A DNA stretch of 64,000 bases, from the NCBI GenBank assembly GCA_035651755.1, contig DASRFA010000053.1:35053-99052 (forward strand), in the 5' to 3' direction. The translations under genes were made by a program, and so were the position numbers. Positions within the stretch are counted from its first letter, which is position 1; every line of letters starts with the position of its first letter. The notes beneath the pieces were generated by a model, which was not told the origin of the DNA, did no database searches, and saw only the letters and a program-made list of their open reading frames with translations. Source of the stretch: DASRFA01 sp035651755 (GTDB taxonomy: Bacteria; Desulfobacterota; Binatia; UBA12015). Below are positions 1-8,712 of this stretch, piece after piece.

Positions 1-2232
1 CGGCGCACGGCGTCCCTGCTCCTCCGCGTCGCTGCGTCGCACGGCGCTGCACGGGCCGCGCTGCTCGACGAGGAACGAGCGCTTCTCGCGGCCGAGCTCG
101 ATCGGGAGCGCGCTGCGTCCGGAGAGCTGCGCGCGACCGTCGCCCGCCTCGAGCACGACCTCGACGTGCGCCTCGACGACGTCCGGGGGCGGCTCGCGGA
201 GGTCATGGCCGAGGTACGGACGACGAGCCGCACGTCGTGGCAGCTGCTTCAGCTGACCACGCGCATCCTCGACAAGCTGCGTATCTCGCACCGGGCGCGG
301 CAGGCAGTGCGCTCGCTGGGCGTCCGGATGCGCCTCGCCGCTACGCGCTACGAGCGTGCGAACGGCTCCGCCTCGGGCTCCGCGACGGCGCCGGCGAATC
401 GCGGCGGCGCCGCCGCGCCGACGTCGCTGATGCGGTCGCCGGGGCCGCGCCGCCAGCATTGGCTCATCTTCGCCGTCGTTCCGTTCGACGACATCGGCGG
501 CGCACAGCGGAGCGCGCAGCTCGCGCGTGCGCTCGTCCGTGAGGGTTGCAGCGTCACGTACGTCGCACGGTTCGCGCGCAGCGAGTCCATCGATCTAGGG
601 ATCGGCGCCGCATCGGGCGGCGTCGAATGCCGGGAATGGGATCCGTCCGCGCTGCGCGCGTGGCTGACGACGCTCGAGTATCCGCTCCGCGTCCTCGTGG
701 AGCTGCCGGAAGCCGACGTCGTCGATCTCGCCGAGGAGGCGCGGCGGCGCGGCGCGCGGGTCCTGTACGACAAGATCGACGCCTGGGAGTCGTGCGTCTG
801 GGCGAGCTGGTTCGCGCCGGACGTGGAGCGCCGGATGTTGGCGACGGCGGACGGCGTCGTCGCGTCGGCGAGATCGCTGCAATCCGACCTCGCGCGCGGC
901 GGGCGCGACGTTCATCTCCTCGCGAACGCCGTCGATCCGGAGGTATTCGCCGCGTCCGCCCGCGACCCCGATGGCGCGCGCGATCTCGTCCGCGGCGAGC
1001 GCACCCTCGTGTACGCGGGCTCGCTCTGGGGCGACTGGTTCGACTGGGACCTCGTCGCCGGCACCGCACGCGCACGGCCGACGTGGCGAGTGAACCTGAT
1101 CGGCGACCCGCCGGCCGAACGGTTCGCGGACCTGCCGGCGAACATCCATTTCCTCGGCCTCAAGCCGCAGACCGCGTTGCCGGAATACTACGCGGCCGCA
1201 GACGCTTGCCTGATCCCTTTTCGACGCGGGCCGGTCGTGGACGCGGTGAACCCGCTCAAGGTGTACGAGTACCTGGCGATGCGCCGGCCGGTCGTCGCGA
1301 CGTCGATGCCCGAGCTGCGTGACGTTCCGTACGTCTTCACGGCCGACGATGCCGAAACCACGGTCGCGGCGGTCGAGCGCGCATGCGCGACGCCACCGCC
1401 GCTCGCGGACATCGAGGGGTTCGTCGCGGCCAACACGTGGGGCGCGCGAGCGAAGCGATTACGCGAGATCGCCGCGCGACCGACGATCGCCGTGATCGTC
1501 CTTTGCTACAACAACGCGGACGTCATCGGGCGTTGCGTCGAATCCCTCGTGCGCCACCGCGGCGACGACGGCTACCGGATCGCCGTCGTTGACAACGGAA
1601 GCACCGACGGCTCGCTCGACGTGCTGCACGGGCACGAGGCGCTCGGCGACATCCAGCTCGTGCGAAACTCGCGCAACGGCTGCTCGTCGGGACGGAACCT
1701 CGGGCTCGCCGCCACCGCGAGCGAGATCGTCGTCTTCCTCGACAGCGACCAATGGGCGACGCGGGACGGGTGGCTCGACCCCGCCCTCGACATCCTGCGA
1801 GAGCACCGCGAGATCGGCGCCGTCGCCTGGAACGCCGGCTGGTTCGACCCTGGAAGCGGCCGCGGCCCGATCGTGGACTATCTTCCCGAGCGTGGCATGT
1901 CGGGGCGCTACGCGACGGCGCGGTTCCGAACCGACGTCGCCTATCTCGCGACCTCCGGCTTCGTCGCGCCGCGCTCGGTGCTGGCCCGCACCGCGGGGTT
2001 CGACGAGTTCTACGATCCCACGTGCTTCGAGGACACGGACCTCTCGTTCCAGATCAAATCGCTCGGGTACGAGATCGCCTACTGCCCCGCGATCGGCGTC
2101 GGACATCGCCCGCACGCGACGACCGGATCGCTCGACGACTACAAGTCCTACCTGCTGCGCAACGAGCAGTACTTCCTCGAGAAGTGGCGCGGGCACCCGG
2201 AGTTCTTCTTCGGCGTGCCGGACGCAGGTTGA
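1..2232 (+). CDS. Bifunctional glycosyltransferase (GT4-like plus GT2), 5' end missing
   Basis: The frame is open from base 1, so the gene starts left of the window; 743 residues are visible. Residues about 15-85 are rich in Leu, Ala, Glu and Arg and look like a coiled coil. Residues about 150-490 resemble a GT-B (GT4-type) glycosyltransferase, with a D-x-I-G-G-A-Q start after the first strand and a late Y-E-Y-L-A motif in the donor-site helix. Residues about 494-735 are a GT2 domain: V-D-N-G-S-T-D-G nucleotide loop, a D-S-D metal motif, and E-D-T-D as the likely catalytic base region. It probably adds two sugars to a surface polysaccharide or O-antigen, acting in the cytoplasm. Substrates cannot be read from the sequence. 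A GTG at 166 could be mistaken for the start, but the upstream frame is coding in character. Confidence 0.85.
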   Translation, partial: RRTASLLLRVAASHGAARAALLDEERALLAAELDRERAASGELRATVARLEHDLDVRLDDVRGRLAEVMAEVRTTSRTSWQLLQLTTRILDKLRISHRARQAVRSLGVRMRLAATRYERANGSASGSATAPANRGGAAAPTSLMRSPGPRRQHWLIFAVVPFDDIGGAQRSAQLARALVREGCSVTYVARFARSESIDLGIGAASGGVECREWDPSALRAWLTTLEYPLRVLVELPEADVVDLAEEARRRGARVLYDKIDAWESCVWASWFAPDVERRMLATADGVVASARSLQSDLARGGRDVHLLANAVDPEVFAASARDPDGARDLVRGERTLVYAGSLWGDWFDWDLVAGTARARPTWRVNLIGDPPAERFADLPANIHFLGLKPQTALPEYYAAADACLIPFRRGPVVDAVNPLKVYEYLAMRRPVVATSMPELRDVPYVFTADDAETTVAAVERACATPPPLADIEGFVAANTWGARAKRLREIAARPTIAVIVLCYNNADVIGRCVESLVRHRGDDGYRIAVVDNGSTDGSLDVLHGHEALGDIQLVRNSRNGCSSGRNLGLAATASEIVVFLDSDQWATRDGWLDPALDILREHREIGAVAWNAGWFDPGSGRGPIVDYLPERGMSGRYATARFRTDVAYLATSGFVAPRSVLARTAGFDEFYDPTCFEDTDLSFQIKSLGYEIAYCPAIGVGHRPHATTGSLDDYKSYLLRNEQYFLEKWRGHPEFFFGVPDAG

Positions 2233-2239
2233 TCGCGCC

Positions 2240-3970
2240 TCACGCGCTGTTCTCGATCACTGCCTCCGGCCGGTTCGGGTCCACGATCGCCCCCGCAGCC
2301 CGTAGCGACAGCGCCTGGATCGTGAGCGTCGGGTTGTAGCCCGACGACGTCGGGAGCGCGCCGCCGTCGACCTCCCAGAGGTTGTCGAGGTCGTGGAACT
2401 TCTGGAAACGATCGAGCACCGAAGTGCGGGGATCCTCGCCCATGCGCGCGGTGCCGAGGACGTGCCGCGTCGAGGGCGTGACGCCGCCGTCGTAGCGCGG
2501 GGAGACGAACGCGAACTGCGCGCCGGCCGCGCCGTGGAGCTCGATGAGCTTCGGACCGTAGAACGAGCTCGCCATGAGCTCGTACGCGTGCGGCTGGTAC
2601 GTGATGCGCGGCACGGGCCGCCCGTCGATGTCGCGGACGCGCGGATCCAGGTCGACGCGGTTCGTCGGCTGGGGCGCGTCCTCGCCCTGCATGATCAGCA
2701 CCGCGATGTGCGCGCCGAAGGGGCTCGAGCGGAGGAAGCTCTTGAGCGGCGCGCCGCGCTGCGCGAGGTCGAGCATGTAGGTCTCTGCGTCGACGATCTT
2801 CTCGGAGTTCGTCCCGAACTCGATGATCCCGCCGAGCGGCCGGTTCGGGTCGTTCGGGACGCCGCGGAAGTCGGCGATTCCGCCCGTCACCGAGCGGCCG
2901 CGCTCGCCGTGGAAGTCCTGCGGGTAAAGGCCGACGCCGATCGTCTGGTAGTGGAACATCAGGTGCCGCCCGAGCGCGCCCGACGAGTTGCCGAGGCCGG
3001 GCCCGCCCGGATCGGAGAGGAGGCAGAGGCGCGTCGACTCGACCGGGCTCGCGGCCAGCAGGACGCGGTCGCCGCTCACGCTCGCCGGGTTGCCGTCCGG
3101 ATCGATGTACTCGACGGCGGTCACGCGCCGGCCGCTCGCGTCGGTCACGAGGCGGGTCGCGATCGAGTTGTAGCGGAGCTGGACGTTGCCGGTGAGGAGC
3201 GCGTCGCGCAGCGCCGCGACCGAGCCCTTCGCGTTGATCGGGCAGCCGTAGCCGGAGCAGAAGCCGCAGTCGTTGCACGGCGGCCGATCGCGATAGACGC
3301 GCGACGTGACCGCCGAAGGATACGGGAACGGGTGCAGTCCGAGCTTGCGCGCGCCTTCCGAGAGCACGTGGTCGACGTACATACGCGGGCCGGGCGGCAT
3401 CGGGTAGGGCCCCGAGCGCGGCGACGCGAACGGATCGGCGCCCTCCTCGCCCTGTACGCCGACGATGCGCTCGGCCGCCGCGTAGAACGGCTCGAGCTCC
3501 GCGTAGTCGAGCGGCCAGTCGGCGAAGCTGGCACCGGGGACGTCGCCGAGGAGCGATCCCAGGCGGAAGTCGAACTCCTGGAAGCGCGGCGTCTTCATGT
3601 CGGCGTGCACCCAGCCGCCGCCGACCGTCTTCGGGAGGTCGTTCACGTCGCCGACGAAGGTGCGGTCGCCGTCGGAGGCGGACGCGCGGAAGGTGCGCGG
3701 GTCGATCCGGGTCTGCTGCTGGATGAACGAGCGCGCGGTGAGCTTGAGCTCGTCGTTCGAGTAGAGCGTGGAGGGGTTGCCGGGCCCGGGGTCGTCCAGG
3801 CCGGGGAAGTAGTTGTTGCCGGCCTCGAGGACGCAGACCTTGAGCCCGTTGGTCGCGAGCACGCGGGTTGCGATGCCGCCGCCCGCTCCGCTGCCGATCA
3901 CGATCGCGTCGAACCGGTCGAGGCTCGTGTCACCGAGCACGTTCGGGACGCGCGAGGGTAGGTTCGCCAT
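2240..3970 (-). CDS. GMC family FAD-dependent oxidoreductase (large dehydrogenase subunit)
   Basis: This 576-residue protein oxidises a sugar or alcohol with FAD. The FAD dinucleotide-binding loop G-S-G-A-G-G-G sits at residues 26-32, and the C-terminal GMC signature (H-V-L-G-T-A-R-M-G, later N-P-T-L-T-I-Q) carries the catalytic His/Asn region. Around residues 230-241 four cysteines in the pattern C-x2-C-x2-C-x3-C could bind an Fe-S cluster, as in FAD glucose dehydrogenase-type enzymes. There is no signal peptide. The gene starts one base after the stop of the Tat-signal small subunit, so the pair is probably exported together through that partner. Substrate unknown; gluconate, glucose or a long-chain alcohol are possible. 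The ATG at 3970 is chosen because the frame above it is antisense noise over the partner gene. Confidence 0.9.
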   Translation of the reverse strand: MANLPSRVPNVLGDTSLDRFDAIVIGSGAGGGIATRVLATNGLKVCVLEAGNNYFPGLDDPGPGNPSTLYSNDELKLTARSFIQQQTRIDPRTFRASASDGDRTFVGDVNDLPKTVGGGWVHADMKTPRFQEFDFRLGSLLGDVPGASFADWPLDYAELEPFYAAAERIVGVQGEEGADPFASPRSGPYPMPPGPRMYVDHVLSEGARKLGLHPFPYPSAVTSRVYRDRPPCNDCGFCSGYGCPINAKGSVAALRDALLTGNVQLRYNSIATRLVTDASGRRVTAVEYIDPDGNPASVSGDRVLLAASPVESTRLCLLSDPGGPGLGNSSGALGRHLMFHYQTIGVGLYPQDFHGERGRSVTGGIADFRGVPNDPNRPLGGIIEFGTNSEKIVDAETYMLDLAQRGAPLKSFLRSSPFGAHIAVLIMQGEDAPQPTNRVDLDPRVRDIDGRPVPRITYQPHAYELMASSFYGPKLIELHGAAGAQFAFVSPRYDGGVTPSTRHVLGTARMGEDPRTSVLDRFQKFHDLDNLWEVDGGALPTSSGYNPTLTIQALSLRAAGAIVDPNRPEAVIENSA

Positions 3971-3971
3971 C

Positions 3972-4868
3972 TCAGAAGAAGCGCTTTCCGCCCTGGCCGA
4001 CCACGACCTGCTCGACGAAGGCGAGGACGTCCGGCTCGAAGCCGCCGTTCGGGCGATTCGGGTCGAGCGTCTGGTTCGGCTGGTCGGCGCGATCGACGAA
4101 GGACTCCGCGGGCTCGTCGTAGATCGAATGGCCGAGCGGCTGGCTGTCGCCGTCGTAGAAGTAGTCGCGCCACGCGATGCCGTCCCGGTTGCCGCCGTAC
4201 TCGGGCGCGCTGAACATCCCCTCGGCGACGTTCGCGAGGAACGCGTCGCGGAACGCGGCCGGAGTCCGGTTGAAGGCCGCCAGCTTCTGCGCGTCGGAAA
4301 GCGACGCGAAATCAGCTGCGCCCTGATCGCGCGCGATGCCGTCGAGCTGGCCGATTGCGTCGCGGTAGAGCGCACGCAGCCCCGGGGTCGATGCGACGAT
4401 CGGCGCGTTGGCGTCGCCATTCGGAACCGCCGCGGAGCCGTAGAGCTCGATCCGGAACGAGAGCTCCTGGAGCCGCGTGAGCGGCAGCACGTCGAGGAAA
4501 CGGTCCGGCGGAAAGCGATCCGACGGCTCGCCGCTCTCGAAGTCCTGGAACGGCCAGCGCCCGCTGAAGGGTCCCGCGCGGTAGACGTCGGGCTCCGGGT
4601 TGTCGAACGCCGCGAGCGCGCGATCGATGTACTCGACCGCGTTCGCCCCGACCGCGCCGACCGTCTGGTCCTCCGGCACGATCGCCCCCGCCAGCGCCTC
4701 GATGGTCGCGCGCTCCTCCGCGGTGAAGAAGCGCGCCGTCCCCGCCGTCGCGGTCGCGCTCCGATCCGAGCACGCCGGCAGCCACGGCACCGCGACCGCG
4801 ACGCCGCCCGCACCGACGAGCCGGAGAAACGTCCGTCGTCGCAGGACCGGTCCGAACGCGATCGCCAT
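3972..4868 (-). CDS. Gluconate 2-dehydrogenase subunit 3 family protein, Tat lipoprotein
   Basis: This 298-residue protein belongs to the small (gamma) subunit family that accompanies GMC dehydrogenases. It begins with R-R-R-T-F-L-R-L-V-G, a twin-arginine export motif, then a hydrophobic stretch and L-P-A-C, a lipobox, so it should be a lipid-anchored, Tat-exported protein. The body (F-F-T-A-E-E-R-A-T-I-E-A-L) matches the family's first helix. In related systems this subunit is the chaperone that carries the signal-less GMC subunit across the membrane; that role is inferred here. It is longer than many family members (about 170-250 residues). The ATG at 4868 puts the RR motif at the N-terminus; an upstream in-frame start would add a non-hydrophobic leader. 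Confidence 0.85.
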   Translation of the reverse strand: MAIAFGPVLRRRTFLRLVGAGGVAVAVPWLPACSDRSATATAGTARFFTAEERATIEALAGAIVPEDQTVGAVGANAVEYIDRALAAFDNPEPDVYRAGPFSGRWPFQDFESGEPSDRFPPDRFLDVLPLTRLQELSFRIELYGSAAVPNGDANAPIVASTPGLRALYRDAIGQLDGIARDQGAADFASLSDAQKLAAFNRTPAAFRDAFLANVAEGMFSAPEYGGNRDGIAWRDYFYDGDSQPLGHSIYDEPAESFVDRADQPNQTLDPNRPNGGFEPDVLAFVEQVVVGQGGKRFF

Positions 4869-4875
4869 CCGGGGT

Positions 4876-4904
4876 TTTCTCTCGCGGTCCCGCGAACCTG
4901 TCAA
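4876..4904 (-). promoter_or_regulatory. Possible sigma70 promoter for the GMC dehydrogenase pair
   Basis: On the minus strand a perfect TTGACA lies at 4904-4899, followed 17 bases later by GAGAAA (3 of 6 to the -10 consensus) in an unusually A-rich spot. The start codon at 4868 follows within 8 bases, so the leader would be very short. The -35 is convincing, the -10 is not. Confidence 0.25.
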
Positions 4905-4950
4905 CGAGCGATGGCGACCCACCGGCGCCGAACGGAGCCGGCGATGGGCG

Positions 4951-5796
4951 TCACCGCCCCTTCCACACCGGCGCGCGCTTCTCCTTGAACGCCGCGATGC
5001 CCTCCTTCGCGTCGTCGCTCATGAAGACCGACGCGGAGAAGCTCATCTCGTTCGCCAGCGCGGCCTTGAGGTCGAGGAACGTGCTCTGCTTCGCCGACTC
5101 CTTGCAGGCCCGCACCGCGAGCGGCCCGTTCTTGCAGATCGTGTCGGCCCACTCGCGCGCCTTGGCCATCACCTGGTCGCGCGGCACGACCGCGTTCACG
5201 AGGCCCATGGCGAGCGCGCGCTCCGGCTCGATGCGATCGGCGAGCAGCAGGACCTCCATCGCGTTGCACCACGACAGCTGGCGCGCGCTGTGGACGGTCG
5301 ACCCGCCGCCCGGAAAGAGCCCGCGCCGGGGCTCCGCGAGCTGGAACCACGCGTCGTCGGCGACGACGCGGAGGTCCGTGTTCCACATCATCTCCATGCC
5401 GCCGGCGGCGCAGATCCCGTTGATCGCCGCGATCACCGGCTTGTAAAGCGCAAACTCCTCGCCGGTGTCGGGAAGGACCGCGCCGTCCCGCAGGACGGCG
5501 ACCAGGCTGTGGGCCATGGTGTAGCGCGAGCCCTCGACCGCCTGCCGGCCGCCGCCCTCCGCGAGCTTGTCGGCCCGCTCGGTCACGACCGTGATGAACT
5601 TCTTCAGGTCCGCGCCGACGCAGTACACGTCGCCGACGCCGGTCAGGATGGCGACGAAGGCCTCCGGGTCGTCCCGGTAGCGGACCCAGGAGTCCGCGAG
5701 CTGGCCGAAGTGCTCCAGGTCGAGGGAATTCCGGGCTTCCGGGCGGTCGATCGTGATGGTCACGACATGCCCGTCCTTGTGGTAATGAATCGCCAT
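4951..5796 (-). CDS. Enoyl-CoA hydratase/isomerase (crotonase) family protein
   Basis: This 281-residue crotonase-fold enzyme probably hydrates or isomerises an acyl-CoA in the cytoplasm. The N-terminal V-T-I-T-I-D-R-P-E-A-R-N is the family's first strand and substrate loop; V-G-A-D-L-K-K at about residues 61-67 and N-G-I-C-A-A-G-G at about 116-123 form the oxyanion hole, and E-P-R-R-G-L-F-P-G-G-G follows the active-site region. Length is slightly above the usual 255-265 because of an insertion around residues 70-105. The gene is divergent from the hybrid kinase and is not obviously in an operon. The ATG at 5796 gives the standard family N-terminus. The exact reaction is not determined. Confidence 0.88.
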   Translation of the reverse strand: MAIHYHKDGHVVTITIDRPEARNSLDLEHFGQLADSWVRYRDDPEAFVAILTGVGDVYCVGADLKKFITVVTERADKLAEGGGRQAVEGSRYTMAHSLVAVLRDGAVLPDTGEEFALYKPVIAAINGICAAGGMEMMWNTDLRVVADDAWFQLAEPRRGLFPGGGSTVHSARQLSWCNAMEVLLLADRIEPERALAMGLVNAVVPRDQVMAKAREWADTICKNGPLAVRACKESAKQSTFLDLKAALANEMSFSASVFMSDDAKEGIAAFKEKRAPVWKGR

Positions 5797-8640
5797 ATCG
5801 CGGCACCAGGCCACGCCCTGCGAGCGGGTGTCAACCCGATCGTCCGCGGGGTAGCATTTCACGGCGGTACCGCGGGATTCCCCGGGAGAGAGACGGAGGT
5901 CGTCGCGACGGCACCACGCATTCAAGCAGCGCGACTCGGCATTGCCGCCTATCGCAGCCTCGGCAGTGCCGCCCTGTTCGGATTCGCGTTCGCGATCTTC
6001 CTGATCGTCGCCATCGGGGCCGTTGCGCTCATCGAGCTGCGCCGCACGAACGAGGCCGGGAACCTCGTGCGCCAGACGTTCGAGGTCCAGGACGACATCG
6101 ACGCGGTGCTCCGCCATCTGCTCGACGCCGAAAGCGGACAGCGCGGGTACCTGCTGACGGGCGACCGCAACTACCTCGGCCCGTTCCAGAAGGCGATGGA
6201 CGCGTTTCCCGGCGACGTCGAGCGCCTGCGCGCCGCGACCGCGCGCGATCCCGGGCAGTCGGCCCGCCTCGAGGAGGTCATCCCGATCCTCGACGGCAAG
6301 CTCGCCGAGCTCGAGAGCAGCGTCCATCTCCGGACGCTCGAGGGGCCGCAGGCCGCGCTCGAGGTGATCCAGACCGACTACGGCCGACGCGCGACCGAGG
6401 ACATCCGGCGCCGCCTCGGCGAGATGCGCGACGTCGAGCAGCGTCTTCTCGGCGAGCGCCTCGCGCTGCGCGAGCGCACCGGCGGGCGCGCGACCCAGTT
6501 CGTTCTCCTCGGGAGCATCCTGGCCGCGCTGATCGTCGGGACCGCGACCGCCGCGATGAACCGAGCGACGCGCCGGCGCCTCGCGATGGAGCGCGAGCTC
6601 CGCGACTCGAGCGAGCGCCTCCGCGTCACGCTGCGAAGCATCGGCGACGCCGTCATCGCGACCGATGCCTCGGGAGTGGTCATGTTCGTGAACCCGGTCG
6701 CGCAGGCGCTCACCGGCTGGGCGGAAGACGAGGCGCGCGGGCGCCCGCTCGAAGAGGTGTTCTCGATCGTCGGCGAGGAGACGCGCGAGTGCGTCGAGGG
6801 CCCGGTCGCCAAGGTCATGCGGCTCGGAACCGTCGTCGGCCTCGCGAACCACACGCTCCTCCTCTCGCGCGACGGCCGCGAGACCCCGATCGACGACAGC
6901 GGCGCCCCGATCCGCGATTCCGACGGGACGATCGCGGGCGTCGTCCTCGTCTTCCGGGACGCGAGCGAGCGCCGGCGCGCCCAAGCCGAGCGCGAGCGCA
7001 CGCTCCGTGCGGAGATCGAGAAGGCCGTGACGGCGTCCGCCCTTCGCCGCACCGACGCGGAGCGCGGGCTTCTCCAGACGATCTTCGACACCGCGCCGAT
7101 CGGCCTCGCGTTCTTCGATCGCGACCTCCGCTTCGTGCGCGTGAACCGCGCGCTCGCCGACATGGACGGCATGGCGGCCGAGGCGCACCTCGGACGCAGC
7201 ATGGACGAAGTGCTGCCGCGCTTCGGGCGGGAGCCGTCCAAGGCGCTGCGCGACGTGCTCCAGACCGGCGACCCCGTGTTTGGCTTCGACATGGTGGGCG
7301 AGACGCCGGCAGCCCCGGGAAGCGCACGCTCGTGGCGAGCGAGCTACGTCCCGGTGCGGAGCGGGGACGGCGCGGTGCTCGGGGTCGCGGCCGTCGTGGA
7401 GGACGTGACCGAGCGCCGCCGTGCGGAGCTCGAGCGCGAGCACCTGTACGAGATCGCGGAGCAGGCGCGCGCCGAGGCGGTCGAGGCGAATCGCGCGAAG
7501 GACGAGTTCCTCGCGATCGTGTCGCACGAGCTGCGCTCTCCCCTGAGCGCGATGGCGGGCTGGATCCGCATCCTCGCCGGCCGTTGCTCGGGCGACGAGA
7601 CGATCGACCGCGCGCTCCACACGCTCGAGCGCAACATCCGGGTCCAGACCCAGATCATCGCCGATCTGCTCGACGTGTCGCGATTCCTCTCCGGGAAGCT
7701 CGCTCTCGAGTCGCGCATCGTCGACGTCGCGCTCAACGTCCTGGCGAGCGTCGAATCCATCCGGCCGATCGCCGACGAGCGCGGCGTGTCCGTCGAGTGC
7801 GAGGTGGCGTGCCCGTCGCTCGCCGTACGCGGAGACCCCGACCGCCTCGCTCAGGTCTTCACCAACCTCCTGAACAACGCCGTCAAGTTCACCTCGCGCG
7901 GCGGGCGCGTCCGCGTCGCGGTCGCGTACGAGGAGGCGAGCCGCGAAGCGTCCATCCGCGTCCGCGACACCGGCGTCGGCATCGACGCCGCGCTCCTCCC
8001 GCACGTCTTCGAGCGCTTCCGCCAGGGGGAGAGCCCGAGCACGCGGACGCACGGCGGACTCGGCCTCGGGCTCGCGATCGTGAAGCACCTGGTCGATCTC
8101 CACGGCGGCTCCGTGCGCGCGGACAGCGACGGACCCGGCACGGGCGCGACCTTCACCGTGCGGCTTCCCGTCGCCGACGCCGTGCCCGCGGTCGTCGGCG
8201 CCCGTCCCGCTGCGGCCGCCGGGCGGGTCGATGGGCGCGGGCTGCACGGGCTTCGCCTGCTCCTCGTCGAGGACGACGCCGACAGCCGCGAGAGCCTCGA
8301 GATCCTGCTCCGCGAGCAGGGCGTCGACGTCGTGACGGCCACCTCCTACGCGGAGGCGCTGGCGGCGTTCGACGGCGGCCCCGTCGACATCGTCGTGAGC
8401 GACATCGGGCTTCCGGGCGCGAGCGGCTACGACCTCGTCCGCACGATCCGCGCCCGCGAGAACGGCGGCGGCGCGCGCGTCCTCGCCGTCGCGATGACGG
8501 GCTTCGCCGGGAAGCAGGACCACGAAGAGGCGCTGCGCGCCGGATTCGACGAGCACGTCGGAAAGCCGCTCGACGTCGACGCGTTCCTCGAGCGCATCCG
8601 GGTCCTGGCGGCCGCGCTGCCCGAGCGCGCGACGGGCTGA
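5785..8640 (+). CDS. Membrane hybrid histidine kinase: CHASE3, two PAS, HisKA, HATPase, receiver
   Basis: The domain order is clear: first membrane helix at about residues 62-84, CHASE3 sensor domain (L-R-H-L-L-D-A-E-S-G-Q-R-G-Y-L) at about 90-215, second helix at about 239-258, PAS at about 275-390, PAS at about 427-545, HisKA with S-H-E-L-R-S-P-L near 581, HATPase with N-N-A-V-K-F and G-L-G-L-G-L-A-I-V up to about 798, and a C-terminal receiver with the phospho-acceptor Asp in V-S-D-I-G-L-P-G near 873. It senses an extracytoplasmic signal and starts a phosphorelay; the partner may be one of the nearby response regulators. The start is uncertain: the only ATG/GTG codons in frame before the first helix (5767-5785) fall at the start of the opposite gene, so a rare start codon nearer 5900 is possible. 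Confidence 0.88.
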   Translation: MNRHIAAPGHALRAGVNPIVRGVAFHGGTAGFPGRETEVVATAPRIQAARLGIAAYRSLGSAALFGFAFAIFLIVAIGAVALIELRRTNEAGNLVRQTFEVQDDIDAVLRHLLDAESGQRGYLLTGDRNYLGPFQKAMDAFPGDVERLRAATARDPGQSARLEEVIPILDGKLAELESSVHLRTLEGPQAALEVIQTDYGRRATEDIRRRLGEMRDVEQRLLGERLALRERTGGRATQFVLLGSILAALIVGTATAAMNRATRRRLAMERELRDSSERLRVTLRSIGDAVIATDASGVVMFVNPVAQALTGWAEDEARGRPLEEVFSIVGEETRECVEGPVAKVMRLGTVVGLANHTLLLSRDGRETPIDDSGAPIRDSDGTIAGVVLVFRDASERRRAQAERERTLRAEIEKAVTASALRRTDAERGLLQTIFDTAPIGLAFFDRDLRFVRVNRALADMDGMAAEAHLGRSMDEVLPRFGREPSKALRDVLQTGDPVFGFDMVGETPAAPGSARSWRASYVPVRSGDGAVLGVAAVVEDVTERRRAELEREHLYEIAEQARAEAVEANRAKDEFLAIVSHELRSPLSAMAGWIRILAGRCSGDETIDRALHTLERNIRVQTQIIADLLDVSRFLSGKLALESRIVDVALNVLASVESIRPIADERGVSVECEVACPSLAVRGDPDRLAQVFTNLLNNAVKFTSRGGRVRVAVAYEEASREASIRVRDTGVGIDAALLPHVFERFRQGESPSTRTHGGLGLGLAIVKHLVDLHGGSVRADSDGPGTGATFTVRLPVADAVPAVVGARPAAAAGRVDGRGLHGLRLLLVEDDADSRESLEILLREQGVDVVTATSYAEALAAFDGGPVDIVVSDIGLPGASGYDLVRTIRARENGGGARVLAVAMTGFAGKQDHEEALRAGFDEHVGKPLDVDAFLERIRVLAAALPERATG

Positions 8641-8712
8641 GCCGCCATCGCGGCGCACGCCGCGAGCGGCGCGGACGCGCGCCGGCATTCCCGCGCGCCG
8701 CCGAGAGCCGAT

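Noticed and set aside
2393..3961. Long plus-strand open frame of over 500 codons opposite the GMC gene
   Set aside because: It mirrors the GMC coding frame, is Arg/Ala/Asp-rich without any motif, and is an expected by-product of very high GC content.
5797..8688. Minus-strand open frame continuing upstream of the first crotonase through the hybrid kinase
   Set aside because: Only the last 281 residues match a family; the rest is antisense to the kinase domains and low in motif content.
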